A stretch of 33,283 bases of DNA, from assembly GCA_964638865.1 (NCBI GenBank), contig CAZXBG010000024.1, forward strand, positions 1 to 33,283. The letters run 5' to 3'. Source of the DNA: UBA7236 sp964638865 (GTDB lineage: Bacteria > Bacteroidota > Bacteroidia > Chitinophagales > BACL12). The notes beneath the pieces were generated by a model. It did not search any database. It had not been told where the DNA came from and was given only the letters and a program-made list of their open reading frames with translations. Numbering within the stretch: the stretch's first letter is position 1; the number at the start of each line of letters is the position of its first letter. Positions 16,299 through 23,987 of the stretch are shown here, piece by piece. A program made the translations under genes and the position numbers.

Positions 16299-16306
16299 TA
16301 AAGATA
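16299..16306 (-). promoter_or_regulatory. Possible -7 box of the kinase-regulator operon
   Basis: TATCTTTA on the minus strand, one mismatch from TAnnTTTG, 21 bases before the ATG. No good -33 partner is seen. Confidence 0.3.
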
Positions 16307-16331
16307 ATTAGAGGCAATCAATACGATGATG

Positions 16332-16997
16332 TTATTTGGAAGAGATAAGTTGCTCTCTCGATTGGATGAGACCCGTATTCATAGCAAAAACCAGTAACTC
16401 TGAACTGGAGTTGATACCAAGCTTTTTCATGATATTTTTCCGGTGTGTTGTGATGGTATGAAAACTGCGGAACAAAGCATCTGCTATCTGACGCGTAGTG
16501 TATCCGTTGGCAATAAGTCGAATTATTTCAATTTCCCGTTCAGATAATAAGGCTGCTTCACAATTTTCGGCTGCCGGTGCTTTGCCATCCATAATAATGT
16601 TTACCACTTTATAACAGAACAATTTCTCTCCGCGCATTAAGGCATAAATTGCTGCAATAATCTCCTTTTCATCACAGGTTTTAGTGAGGTAACCCTTTAC
16701 TCCGGTCTCCACTATCCGATGCACCACTTCTGTATTATGTATGTCTGTTATAATGAGAATCCGTGTTCCCGGACAAATAGTTTCTATAGTACTAATATCA
16801 TCGATCCGAAAATTTTCGAGGTTTAAGGGATCAATTATAACAATGTCGGGGTTTGTGATATGTAATGTTGTAAACAGATCCTCCTTACTGGTAATCTCCT
16901 GAGAAACCGTAATATCAGAATACCTGCTAAATATCGATCTCAACCCCTCAATAATAAGGAATTGGGTTTCGGCAAGAAGTAACTGAATATTTGGCAA
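16332..16997 (-). CDS. Orphan NarL/LuxR-type response regulator with atypical receiver
   Basis: A 221-residue regulator with an N-terminal receiver (about 3-120) and a C-terminal LuxR/GerE helix-turn-helix (about 148-213: LSEREIEIIRLIANG and FHTITTHRKNIMKKLGI). Phospho-acceptor Asp56 (IIDP), Thr84 (LIITD) and Lys106 (YLTKT) are present, but the metal-binding acidic pair, normally DD at the end of strand 1, reads Glu10-Thr11 (LLLAETQ). Only one acidic residue remains, so phosphorylation may be weak or altered. The start is TTG at 16997; no ATG lies before the domain, and a TACCTTTG box is about 30 bases upstream. It is next to, but reads as a separate unit from, the kinase operon. Confidence 0.88.
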   Translation of the reverse strand: MPNIQLLLAETQFLIIEGLRSIFSRYSDITVSQEITSKEDLFTTLHITNPDIVIIDPLNLENFRIDDISTIETICPGTRILIITDIHNTEVVHRIVETGVKGYLTKTCDEKEIIAAIYALMRGEKLFCYKVVNIIMDGKAPAAENCEAALLSEREIEIIRLIANGYTTRQIADALFRSFHTITTHRKNIMKKLGINSSSELLVFAMNTGLIQSREQLISSK

Positions 16998-17027
16998 GGT
17001 TTGGACTGTTTAGATTGATTCTAAACT

Positions 17028-17035
17028 CAAAGGTA
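17028..17035 (-). promoter_or_regulatory. Predicted -7 box of the LuxR-type regulator
   Basis: TACCTTTG on the minus strand, 30 bases before the TTG start codon at 16997. The box lies between the regulator and the end of the upstream esterase gene, so the regulator is transcribed on its own. Confidence 0.45.
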
Positions 17036-17054
17036 AGGAGAATGTTTGAAAAAT

Positions 17055-18359
17055 TTACTTTTGGTTAACAACAAATCTAAACTCGCCTATAATATCTTCA
17101 ACATTTAAACGACCAAAATAGATTCCTGAAGGCATTTCCGAAACATCGAGTATTATAACAGAAGCACTTTTGCTGAAATTAGCCGGAATAATCCGCCCTG
17201 TGGCATCGTAAACCTCCAGAATTGGATATTCCGGTGAAGAAACATTTCCAAGTTCAATATAAAGTGTTCCGCTAGCAGGATTGGGAAATACCGTTATATT
17301 TTCAAATACAGCGTTATCGTTAATCGGAACCAATGACGAACAGGATGATATCTCATTGAGATATTCGCCTGAAGTACAATTATCACAAATTATACTCTTT
17401 AAAAAACATGCAGATTGAGGAACAGTAAATTCATCGAAATATGCCTCGTGCCCAGTAATTTGGTTTGTATGTAAAATACTGCAGACGCCTTGATTTTTGA
17501 GTCTGTTATAAATAGAAACAGACCCGAAAACACTAAAATATTCATTCGGACTATAACAATCCTGAACAGGGCCAAAAACAGGTGGAACAACATTATCTCG
17601 TATTCCATAAAAATTAATTATGGGAATATTTTTATTGTTGCTCATAAAGGAAGTATCAGGAATTGCTCCCCACATATTCACTATTCCTTTAACTGAATAA
17701 TTTATATCAATATCATTTGTAGAGGCATTCAAATCACCATACTCATCATCCAAACCCGGAAAAAGTTGATTTATATTTTGTTGTGACATAAAAATATTGG
17801 TCATCACTCCCATCATGCCTGCACTTTGTCCTCCGATAAAGATCATGGAAGTATCGATTCCATATTCATCAGCATGAAAAGTAATAAAACGCATGGAAGC
17901 ATTTACATCCTGACAGGTTCTGTAATATGCTCCCAAAAGAGATTCCGGATCACCCAAACATTCAGAAGGTTCTACGCCGCCGGTGTTCCATCCCAATCTA
18001 TAATTAAATGTAGCGGCTACATATCCACGTTGTGCCATTTCCATCATAAAATTTGTTAATTTGGATTTGTCGCCAACAGCAAAACCACCACCATGAAATA
18101 AGGCGATAAATGGTCGTTTTTCCAGTTCATCCACCGCCGCAGCCGGGAATGCAATATCAAAAGAATTTAATTGCGGAACAACATTTCCATTATACCAAAA
18201 ATCGGCAACCCCGTATGGAATATTATTAATTACTTCAATTTCAGATATGTTAAAAACAGGTTGTTCACCAAATCGATCGGGAATACAATATTCAGAAATT
18301 TGTGCTGTAAGTGTATGTGCAAACAAGGGAAGAACAAAAACAAAAAACATCTTCCTCAT
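17055..18359 (-). CDS. Secreted alpha/beta-hydrolase (esterase-like) with T9SS sorting domain
   Basis: A 434-residue secreted hydrolase. The signal peptide ends near HTLTAQ-I (residue 20). The carboxylesterase-type core has the oxyanion-hole HGGGF (89-93), the nucleophile elbow GGQSAG with Ser179, a likely acid Asp255 in YGIRDNVVPP and a likely base His304 in ITGHEAY, so the triad looks intact. Cysteines around 324-340 (CDNCTSGEYLNEISSC) form a small linker module. The C-terminal 75 residues are a type A T9SS sorting domain (VFPNPASGTLYIEL, VYDATGRI, MPSGIYFGRL), so it should cross the outer membrane and be released or surface-anchored. Substrate unknown. It is a paralogue of the next gene upstream (18605-19888), with the same layout. 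Confidence 0.88.
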   Translation of the reverse strand: MRKMFFVFVLPLFAHTLTAQISEYCIPDRFGEQPVFNISEIEVINNIPYGVADFWYNGNVVPQLNSFDIAFPAAAVDELEKRPFIALFHGGGFAVGDKSKLTNFMMEMAQRGYVAATFNYRLGWNTGGVEPSECLGDPESLLGAYYRTCQDVNASMRFITFHADEYGIDTSMIFIGGQSAGMMGVMTNIFMSQQNINQLFPGLDDEYGDLNASTNDIDINYSVKGIVNMWGAIPDTSFMSNNKNIPIINFYGIRDNVVPPVFGPVQDCYSPNEYFSVFGSVSIYNRLKNQGVCSILHTNQITGHEAYFDEFTVPQSACFLKSIICDNCTSGEYLNEISSCSSLVPINDNAVFENITVFPNPASGTLYIELGNVSSPEYPILEVYDATGRIIPANFSKSASVIILDVSEMPSGIYFGRLNVEDIIGEFRFVVNQK

Positions 18360-18550
18360 TTTAAATTATCTTCAAAATATATACCAAATCCATTGCAATT
18401 CAATCTGTTAATCGGATTGAACTCTTTAGTCAGAATTCAATCCGCGTATGCAATGGAATTTTTCAGTTAAGCTATTTAGGTTAAAAAATTGTTAATTATT
18501 AAACTTACAAATTGATGACAATTTAATTGACGCTGCAGCAAATACATTTA

Positions 18551-18579
18551 AATTATTGGGTAATAATTACCCAATAATT
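18551..18579. terminator. Perfect 13-bp inverted repeat, possible terminator of the 18605-19888 gene
   Basis: aattattgggtaa (18551-18563) and ttacccaataatt (18567-18579) pair perfectly across a 3-base loop. The hairpin begins 25 bases past the minus-strand stop at 18605. There is no real T run after it, so it could instead be an operator or a processing site. The rest of 18360-18604 shows nothing recognisable. Confidence 0.5.
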
Positions 18580-18604
18580 GATGCGCATTTCACAACATGA
18601 TAAA

Positions 18605-19888
18605 TTATTTATCTATCAGAAAACTACCCGGATTAGTTTTGTTGTTATTCCTCAGAGTAAAATAATAAATACCTGAGGGTAAATTTTCTGTGTTTAATAT
18701 TAGGGTGTTCTCATTTTGATCAAAATCAATAGGCATTTTTTGACCTGTAGAATTCCAGACCTCTATATTACAGTTCAATTCAAGCGGGTTAACCGATTTA
18801 ATTGTAACGAAGACATTTGCCGGATTCGGATAAACGGTAAACTCCGATTTTGAAGCCACTAGAATTTCTGTCGCTCCCAATTCTTCGCAGGATCCGGTTT
18901 GGTAATTCACTTCATAGGAAGAACAATCATCACAAAACAGTGACTTCATGAAACATGTTACGTTATCTATCACATAATCATCTTCATAGGTATCGTGACC
19001 ATATCCTTCCCTGGCATGCACAACATTACATACATTGAAAAGATTTAAAGTTTCATAAATTAATGCAGACCCATACACATAAGCATAAGCTTCACAACCT
19101 TGAAAATTGCCCTCAAATGGAGGAACTACCTCATCCTCGGTACCGTAAAAACTTATTGTAGGTATTGCTTCATCAACGTCAATCAGATTGAGATCAACGA
19201 TACCACCCCAACAATTCAAAAATCCTTTTACGGTGAAATCCGTTACAATATCGTTTGTTGCACTATTTATATCGCCAAATAAGAGCGTATGTTCAGAAAA
19301 TAATAAATTCCATTCCTCTTGTGTTGCGAAAGTGCTATTCATCATTGCATACACACCTGCACTTTGTCCACCGAGAAATATCCAGGAAGTATCAATACCA
19401 TAAGTATCAGCATTTGCCACTAAATATCTTAAAGCTGCCTGCACATCCTGCATAGCTTTATAAACAGCCTCGTACATGGAAGCACCATCACCATCACAAT
19501 TTTCAGGATCGCCATAAGAATCCCAACCTTTTCGGTAGTTAATAGTTGCTGCTACAAAACCTTTTTGAGCAAGTTGCTGAACAATGTAGTCCATATTTTC
19601 CTTTTCGCTTCCCCAAAATCCGCCACCATGGGCAAGAATTACCAAGGGTCTTTTACCTAATGGGTCAATACCAATAGTTGGATATGCAATATTGAACATA
19701 TTCAACTCCGGCACCTCCATTTCATAGTACCATTCACTGGCTAATCCATACGAAACGTTATTAACGATGGTTATTTCATCGTCGGCAAAGTACTCCGCTT
19801 CGGTAAAGCGATCTTCTATACAAAGTTGTGCGTTAAGCGTGTTGTGTGTGCAAATCAGGATGATTAAGGAGGAAACCCATTTCTGCAT
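18605..19888 (-). CDS. Secreted alpha/beta-hydrolase (esterase-like) with T9SS sorting domain, paralogue
   Basis: A 427-residue paralogue of the product of 17055-18359, alike from end to end: signal peptide (about 1-20, THNTLNAQ), CIEDRF motif, HGGGF (87-91), GGQSAG with Ser176, likely acid Asp252 in FYGTEDEVVPP, likely base His298 in YGHDTY, a Cys cluster CDDCSSYEVNYQTGSC, and a type A T9SS tail (VYPNPANVF, VWNSTGQKM, LPSGIYYFTL). Both proteins conserve GDxNxxTNDI and the WGG/WGA segment after the elbow, so they probably share a fold and a related substrate, but side loops differ, as expected for diverged specificity. It has its own -7 box about 70 bases upstream and is not obviously operonic with its paralogue, from which it is separated by 245 bases. 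Confidence 0.88.
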   Translation of the reverse strand: MQKWVSSLIILICTHNTLNAQLCIEDRFTEAEYFADDEITIVNNVSYGLASEWYYEMEVPELNMFNIAYPTIGIDPLGKRPLVILAHGGGFWGSEKENMDYIVQQLAQKGFVAATINYRKGWDSYGDPENCDGDGASMYEAVYKAMQDVQAALRYLVANADTYGIDTSWIFLGGQSAGVYAMMNSTFATQEEWNLLFSEHTLLFGDINSATNDIVTDFTVKGFLNCWGGIVDLNLIDVDEAIPTISFYGTEDEVVPPFEGNFQGCEAYAYVYGSALIYETLNLFNVCNVVHAREGYGHDTYEDDYVIDNVTCFMKSLFCDDCSSYEVNYQTGSCEELGATEILVASKSEFTVYPNPANVFVTIKSVNPLELNCNIEVWNSTGQKMPIDFDQNENTLILNTENLPSGIYYFTLRNNNKTNPGSFLIDK

Positions 19889-19897
19889 TTAATAAGT

Positions 19898-19936
19898 TGT
19901 GTCGTGAAATAAATTGGTTAAAGCGTGCGCGACACA
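19898..19936 (-). promoter_or_regulatory. Hairpin in the predicted 5' leader of the 18605-19888 gene
   Basis: tgtgtcg (19898-19904) and cgacaca (19930-19936) pair perfectly across about 25 bases, between the predicted -7 box and the ATG. It could affect translation or mRNA stability; no known riboswitch is recognised. Confidence 0.4.
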
Positions 19937-19957
19937 TAGAGTTTTAAAGAACTTTCA

Positions 19958-19965
19958 CAAAGGTA
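19958..19965 (-). promoter_or_regulatory. Predicted -7 box of the 18605-19888 gene
   Basis: TACCTTTG on the minus strand, about 70 bases before the ATG at 19888. The rest of 19966-20158 shows nothing recognisable. Confidence 0.45.
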
Positions 19966-20158
19966 AAACAATTGAAAATTAAATTAGTGCGCAAAAGTTG
20001 CACTTTCATGACAGGGTAAAAGGTTATTTTTCTGCTAATTCATACAGGACGGTTTAATTTGTTAAAATAAATAGGTGCCATTTGATGAATAAAAATAATT
20101 TGTTAGCAAAATCTTAACAAACCGGTTACAGTAATTTCAAATTTGATGATCCTGATCA

Positions 20159-22048
20159 CTATTCTTCCACTACTGCTCCTGAACCAATTACCTGTCGTTT
20201 GTACTTATGAGAAGGTGATTCGATGAATTTTCCCAAGCCGAGCTGATCCCATTTTTTATCTATTGTATTAATAGTATTTTCATCCATAATGATCACGTTT
20301 GGCCAGGGTCTGAAAAAATCATCGTATTGTTTGGTTTTCCTTGTTCCATCTATACCACAATGGGAAACTCCCGAACCATTATCCGGTAAAATAAAAATAT
20401 CGCGTTTAGGATCGATATTATTGGAGAAATTCCAGGTTACCACAGCCATATCATTTACCTCAACAAGATGGTCAACATAAATAATAATCTTCACTTTATT
20501 TAAACCTTCTTCCAAAACTAATTTTTCGTTGAGAGCGTTTATATGTTTTTTCTTATTTTTTTCTACTGCAATTGCAACCACGGAAATATTCAATGTTAAA
20601 AGGTCGTCATTTATTCCCTTAATTTCGGGGTAGGAATTCATGAGTTGCATTTTATTAATAGCGATATTTTTTATATCAATATTTTTTAATTCCTCAGTTG
20701 GTTTAGCAGTTGCATCTATACAAACTTTACTTCCAAATGCAAATTTGCTGCAACTGTGATCGAGCACATCCATTGGTCCTGCGCTGAAAAATATATCATT
20801 GGCAGGGTCCACATTTTTGCTGAGGTATTGCGCTACTTCTTTAAAATCATGTATATTAATTTCATCAGCAATCACTAATATTTTATTGAACATCATTTGA
20901 CCGGCACCCCACATTGCGTTCATTACCTTTTGTGCGTGGCCTTCATATTCTTTTTTGATCTTTACTATGGTGAGATTATGAAATACGCCTTCAATTGGCA
21001 ATTCCATGTCTTCCACTTCCGGCAACATGGTTAGTTTAATTGGTGTTATAAAAATTCTTTCTGTAGCCTTACCTATCCAGGCATCCTCTTGAGGCGGAAT
21101 ACCAACTATAGTGGATGGATACACTGCATTTTTTTTATGTGTGATACAGGTAATATGAAATTTTGGATAATAGTCTGCTAAAGAATAATATCCGGTATGG
21201 TCACCAAAAGGGCCTTCTAAAATTAATTCGTCATTTGGATCAACATACCCTTCAATAATAAAATCGGCATCTGCAGGAACATAAAGATCGTTTGTGATAC
21301 ATTTCACCAGTTCCACTTTTCTTTTCCTTAAAAAACCGGCAAGTAAATATTCATCCACATTGGGTGGCAATGGTGCTGTTGCACAATAAGTATACACCGG
21401 ATCGCCACCTAAAGCAACGGAAACCGGCATACGCTGATTTAACTTTTTATATTTATTAAAATGTCCGGCACTCACCTTGTGTTTATGCCAATGCATTCCA
21501 GTTAATTTTGGACCGAATACCTGCATTCTGTACATTCCAACATTGCGTATTTGTGTTTCAGGATCAATTGTATGAATAATAGGAAGCGTAATAAATTTCC
21601 CTCCATCTGCTGGCCAGCATTTCATTACCGGTAATTTTGTAATATCGGCATCCGGCATTACAACTTCCTGACAAGCACCTTTTCCTTTAATGGTTTTTGG
21701 CATCCATGACGCTACTTTTCCAAGTTCGGGAAGCATCATTACTTTTTCCATTAAACTATTTTTTGGAGTAGCGAGTTTTTTAAATAATTCGGAAATATCT
21801 CTGCCAACATCATCAAGATCATCCACCCCAATTGCCATACACATTCTTTTATACGAACCCATAGAATTTATCAGCAAAGGAAAATCTGTTCCGGTATTCT
21901 CAAACAATAATGCAGGACCATTTTGTTTAATATATCTGTCGGCAATTTCCGTTATTTCAAGATCCGGATCAACAAATTCCTTAATACGGAGAAGTTCCCC
22001 TGCTTTGACGAGATCATCGATAAACTGTTGTAGATTTTTGTAATGCAT
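20159..22048 (-). CDS. ubiD: UbiD-family prenylated-FMN-dependent decarboxylase (probably menaquinone biosynthesis)
   Basis: Decarboxylates an aromatic acid with prenylated FMN made by a UbiX partner. From ATG 22048 the protein has 629 residues, longer than E. coli UbiD (497) and close to the long UbiD proteins of Bacteroidota usually linked to futalosine-pathway menaquinone synthesis; that assignment is inference. Family signatures include GMYRMQVFGP, HWHKHKVSAGH, the catalytic ELILEGPFGDHTGYYS segment and a C-terminal NGSGVSHCGIDGTRK. The frame stays open to 22159, but those 37 codons translate an octanucleotide repeat (HWYIGT), and the TACCTTTG box lies inside the extension, so the shorter start is used. 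No ubiX is nearby. Confidence 0.88.
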   Translation of the reverse strand: MHYKNLQQFIDDLVKAGELLRIKEFVDPDLEITEIADRYIKQNGPALLFENTGTDFPLLINSMGSYKRMCMAIGVDDLDDVGRDISELFKKLATPKNSLMEKVMMLPELGKVASWMPKTIKGKGACQEVVMPDADITKLPVMKCWPADGGKFITLPIIHTIDPETQIRNVGMYRMQVFGPKLTGMHWHKHKVSAGHFNKYKKLNQRMPVSVALGGDPVYTYCATAPLPPNVDEYLLAGFLRKRKVELVKCITNDLYVPADADFIIEGYVDPNDELILEGPFGDHTGYYSLADYYPKFHITCITHKKNAVYPSTIVGIPPQEDAWIGKATERIFITPIKLTMLPEVEDMELPIEGVFHNLTIVKIKKEYEGHAQKVMNAMWGAGQMMFNKILVIADEINIHDFKEVAQYLSKNVDPANDIFFSAGPMDVLDHSCSKFAFGSKVCIDATAKPTEELKNIDIKNIAINKMQLMNSYPEIKGINDDLLTLNISVVAIAVEKNKKKHINALNEKLVLEEGLNKVKIIIYVDHLVEVNDMAVVTWNFSNNIDPKRDIFILPDNGSGVSHCGIDGTRKTKQYDDFFRPWPNVIIMDENTINTIDKKWDQLGLGKFIESPSHKYKRQVIGSGAVVEE

Positions 22049-22058
22049 AGTTGTATAA

Positions 22059-22066
22059 CAAAGGTA
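22059..22066 (-). promoter_or_regulatory. Predicted -7 box of ubiD
   Basis: TACCTTTG on the minus strand, 10 bases before the ATG at 22048. This predicts a very short leader and fixes the start codon. Confidence 0.5.
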
Positions 22067-22108
22067 AGGCAATAAGGTTTGGAAAAGAATGGAACAGCCG
22101 AAGGATGT

Positions 22109-22140
22109 ACCAATGTACCAATGTGTTAATGTACCAATGA
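22109..22140. repeat. Octanucleotide tandem repeat (accaatgt)4
   Basis: Four 8-mers: accaatgt, accaatgt, gttaatgt, accaatga. It lies just upstream of ubiD, in the 402-bp stretch 22049-22450, which holds no gene. Confidence 0.9.
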
Positions 22141-22197
22141 AGAGCCGGGCACTATTCAATTATCAGATTATCCGGTTAACAAATGATTAAATGAAAA

Positions 22198-22242
22198 CCC
22201 CCTCGACCTACCAGGTTTTTTTTAACCTGTGAGGTCTGAGGG
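22198..22242. repeat. Palindromic interspersed repeat (acctgtgaggtct type)
   Basis: ccctcgacctaccaggtt and aacctgtgaggtctgaggg form a long, slightly imperfect hairpin around a T/A-rich loop (about 22210-22223). I recall a near-identical palindrome (agacctcacaggtt...) as a frequent intergenic repeat in Bacteroidota; that is recollection, not a search. It could also act as a bidirectional terminator. Bases 22243-22399 contain only related words such as ggagaatggagagt. Confidence 0.75.
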
Positions 22243-22399
22243 AAGGGGGAAAAATGGAGAATGGAGAGTTAAGAATGAACATATGAAAGTGTGCCTCTGA
22301 GTAAAATCGGAATAAATAACAAATAATAATCAAGAAATAATAAACAGCAATCGGATGGGAAGCCAGTAATTTTAGTTTAAATTCAACAGAGCACAGGGC

Positions 22400-22431
22400 A
22401 AAAAAAAGCCCTCCCGAACCACCAGGAGGGC
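22400..22431 (-). terminator. Intrinsic terminator of the lipoprotein/outer-membrane-protein operon
   Basis: On the minus strand a perfect 7-bp GC-rich stem (gccctcc and ggagggc, 22408-22414 with 22425-22431) is followed by eight T. It lies 20 bases past the stop at 22451. Confidence 0.92.
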
Positions 22432-22450
22432 GTTGCTTCACTGACAATCA

Positions 22451-23959
22451 TTAAAACCTAAAACCAAAACTTAAAAGAAAATTATTTAAAGATTTATCGA
22501 TGGTTGCACCTTCGTTTACGCCGGCACCATTGTCATAGATATATTGTATATCGTATTCCGTAGTTGTTGCATGTGAAAATGCAAGATCAATAAAATATGA
22601 TTTTTCTTTTACTCCAATTCCTGCAGTTATTGTATTTTTTGAAAAGTCTGCACCATTTGCTGCAATACCTTCATTAAAAGGTGTTCCACTTATAATATAA
22701 CCGCCTCTGAACCTAAATACATCATACATTAATTCCGCTCCTAAACGGAGATTAGAAACTGCCCCGTATTTAGTATCAATATTTGTGTTTACTGTGTTTT
22801 CATAAGAAAGATCACCTGCATCGAGGCTTCTGTTAAAATTAAATCCGGCTTCACTGTAATCTACAAATTCATAATCTGCGCTTATAAAACCGATATTTTT
22901 TAATGTAATAGCAGCACTACCTATAACTCTCCAAGGGGTTACCAGTTCATAATCAAATTCTCCTGTTGGTGAGTCATACGAATAGCTGCCTGATGTATCA
23001 AGACTGCTGTTCATGGAAGAATAATAAGTATCACTTAAACCGAATAAGCTTGGTGAATGCACCGATGCCCCAACGCGGAAATAGTCACTTATTTTATAGA
23101 TCAATCCGAATTTTGCGTTTATACCAAGTCCATTTGTTTCGGTATAATCAGCTAAAGTAAATTCTTCAAAATCAGAATGCTCCTGATTGATATCAGATTC
23201 GGAATAAACACTGGAACTGGAATATCGGATACTTGGAATTCCGATAGTTCCACCTACATATAATCTGTTTCCGTAATTACCTGCAAAAGATATTGCAACT
23301 TCATTGAGTCCGCCTTTTGTAATAAGAGATTTTGTTTGTTGAACATTTCCATCCGTTATTACACCATAATATTGTGTTGAATCGGAAGATACCGGATTAA
23401 TTAAATACGTTTCCCATGCTAATCCTGCACCAAAAGGATCACTTGCAAATGCATCTGAAGGATTTGTTCCGCCATTCGCATTTAAATAATCAACATAGGT
23501 ATTTAATAAAGAACTTTCTTCATTATAACCTGAATAAAGTGTGGAACTGTTGAAATTAGCAAGTCTGTTATAACCTATTCCAAACGAACCGCCAACCCAT
23601 CCATCTCTTGCAGTTTCTTTTCCGGGATTTATTTTACTGAAAACAAATCCGAAATTGCTCATATAAAAATTATACCGACTTTCGGTATTTGTTTGTCCAA
23701 GATAATTACTTTCTGCATTGATACTTAATAATCCGGGAGTGATCACAAATTCAGAACTTCTGTATATTCCAAGTCCTGCAGGATTCATACTCATGGAACT
23801 CATATCGCCCCCAATTGCACCATATGCATTTCCAGATCCGAGTGATCTTGCGGTTCCACCAAAGTCGAGCATCGAATATCGAAGTGCATCTGCATCGCTT
23901 TGTGCATAAATTGATGCAGACAAAGCAGTAGCTAAAACCAATGTAAATATTTTTGTCAT
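22451..23959 (-). CDS. OMPP1/FadL/TodX-like outer-membrane protein
   Basis: A 502-residue outer-membrane beta-barrel likely to form a channel for hydrophobic compounds. The signal peptide ends near SIYAQ-S (residue 20). The start of the mature protein, GGTARSLGSGNAYGAIGGD and SMNPAGLGIYRSSEF, is the characteristic hatch region of Bacteroidota OMPP1/FadL-like proteins. Alternating aromatic strands continue to a terminal Phe (FLLSFGFRF), the usual beta-barrel signature for BAM recognition. Long polar loops are rich in Ser, Tyr and Asn. It starts 28 bases after the lipoprotein gene on the same strand and is followed by a strong terminator, so it closes a two-gene operon. The ligand is unknown. 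Confidence 0.88.
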   Translation of the reverse strand: MTKIFTLVLATALSASIYAQSDADALRYSMLDFGGTARSLGSGNAYGAIGGDMSSMSMNPAGLGIYRSSEFVITPGLLSINAESNYLGQTNTESRYNFYMSNFGFVFSKINPGKETARDGWVGGSFGIGYNRLANFNSSTLYSGYNEESSLLNTYVDYLNANGGTNPSDAFASDPFGAGLAWETYLINPVSSDSTQYYGVITDGNVQQTKSLITKGGLNEVAISFAGNYGNRLYVGGTIGIPSIRYSSSSVYSESDINQEHSDFEEFTLADYTETNGLGINAKFGLIYKISDYFRVGASVHSPSLFGLSDTYYSSMNSSLDTSGSYSYDSPTGEFDYELVTPWRVIGSAAITLKNIGFISADYEFVDYSEAGFNFNRSLDAGDLSYENTVNTNIDTKYGAVSNLRLGAELMYDVFRFRGGYIISGTPFNEGIAANGADFSKNTITAGIGVKEKSYFIDLAFSHATTTEYDIQYIYDNGAGVNEGATIDKSLNNFLLSFGFRF

Positions 23960-23987
23960 GGCTCTTTTTATTTAAGGATATTTAATT

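Noticed and set aside
22049..22159. 37-residue extension of UbiD
   Set aside because: It translates the octanucleotide repeat and spans the -7 box.
22208..22447. 79-codon minus-strand frame
   Set aside because: It runs through the terminator hairpin and palindromic repeat; composition is not protein-like.
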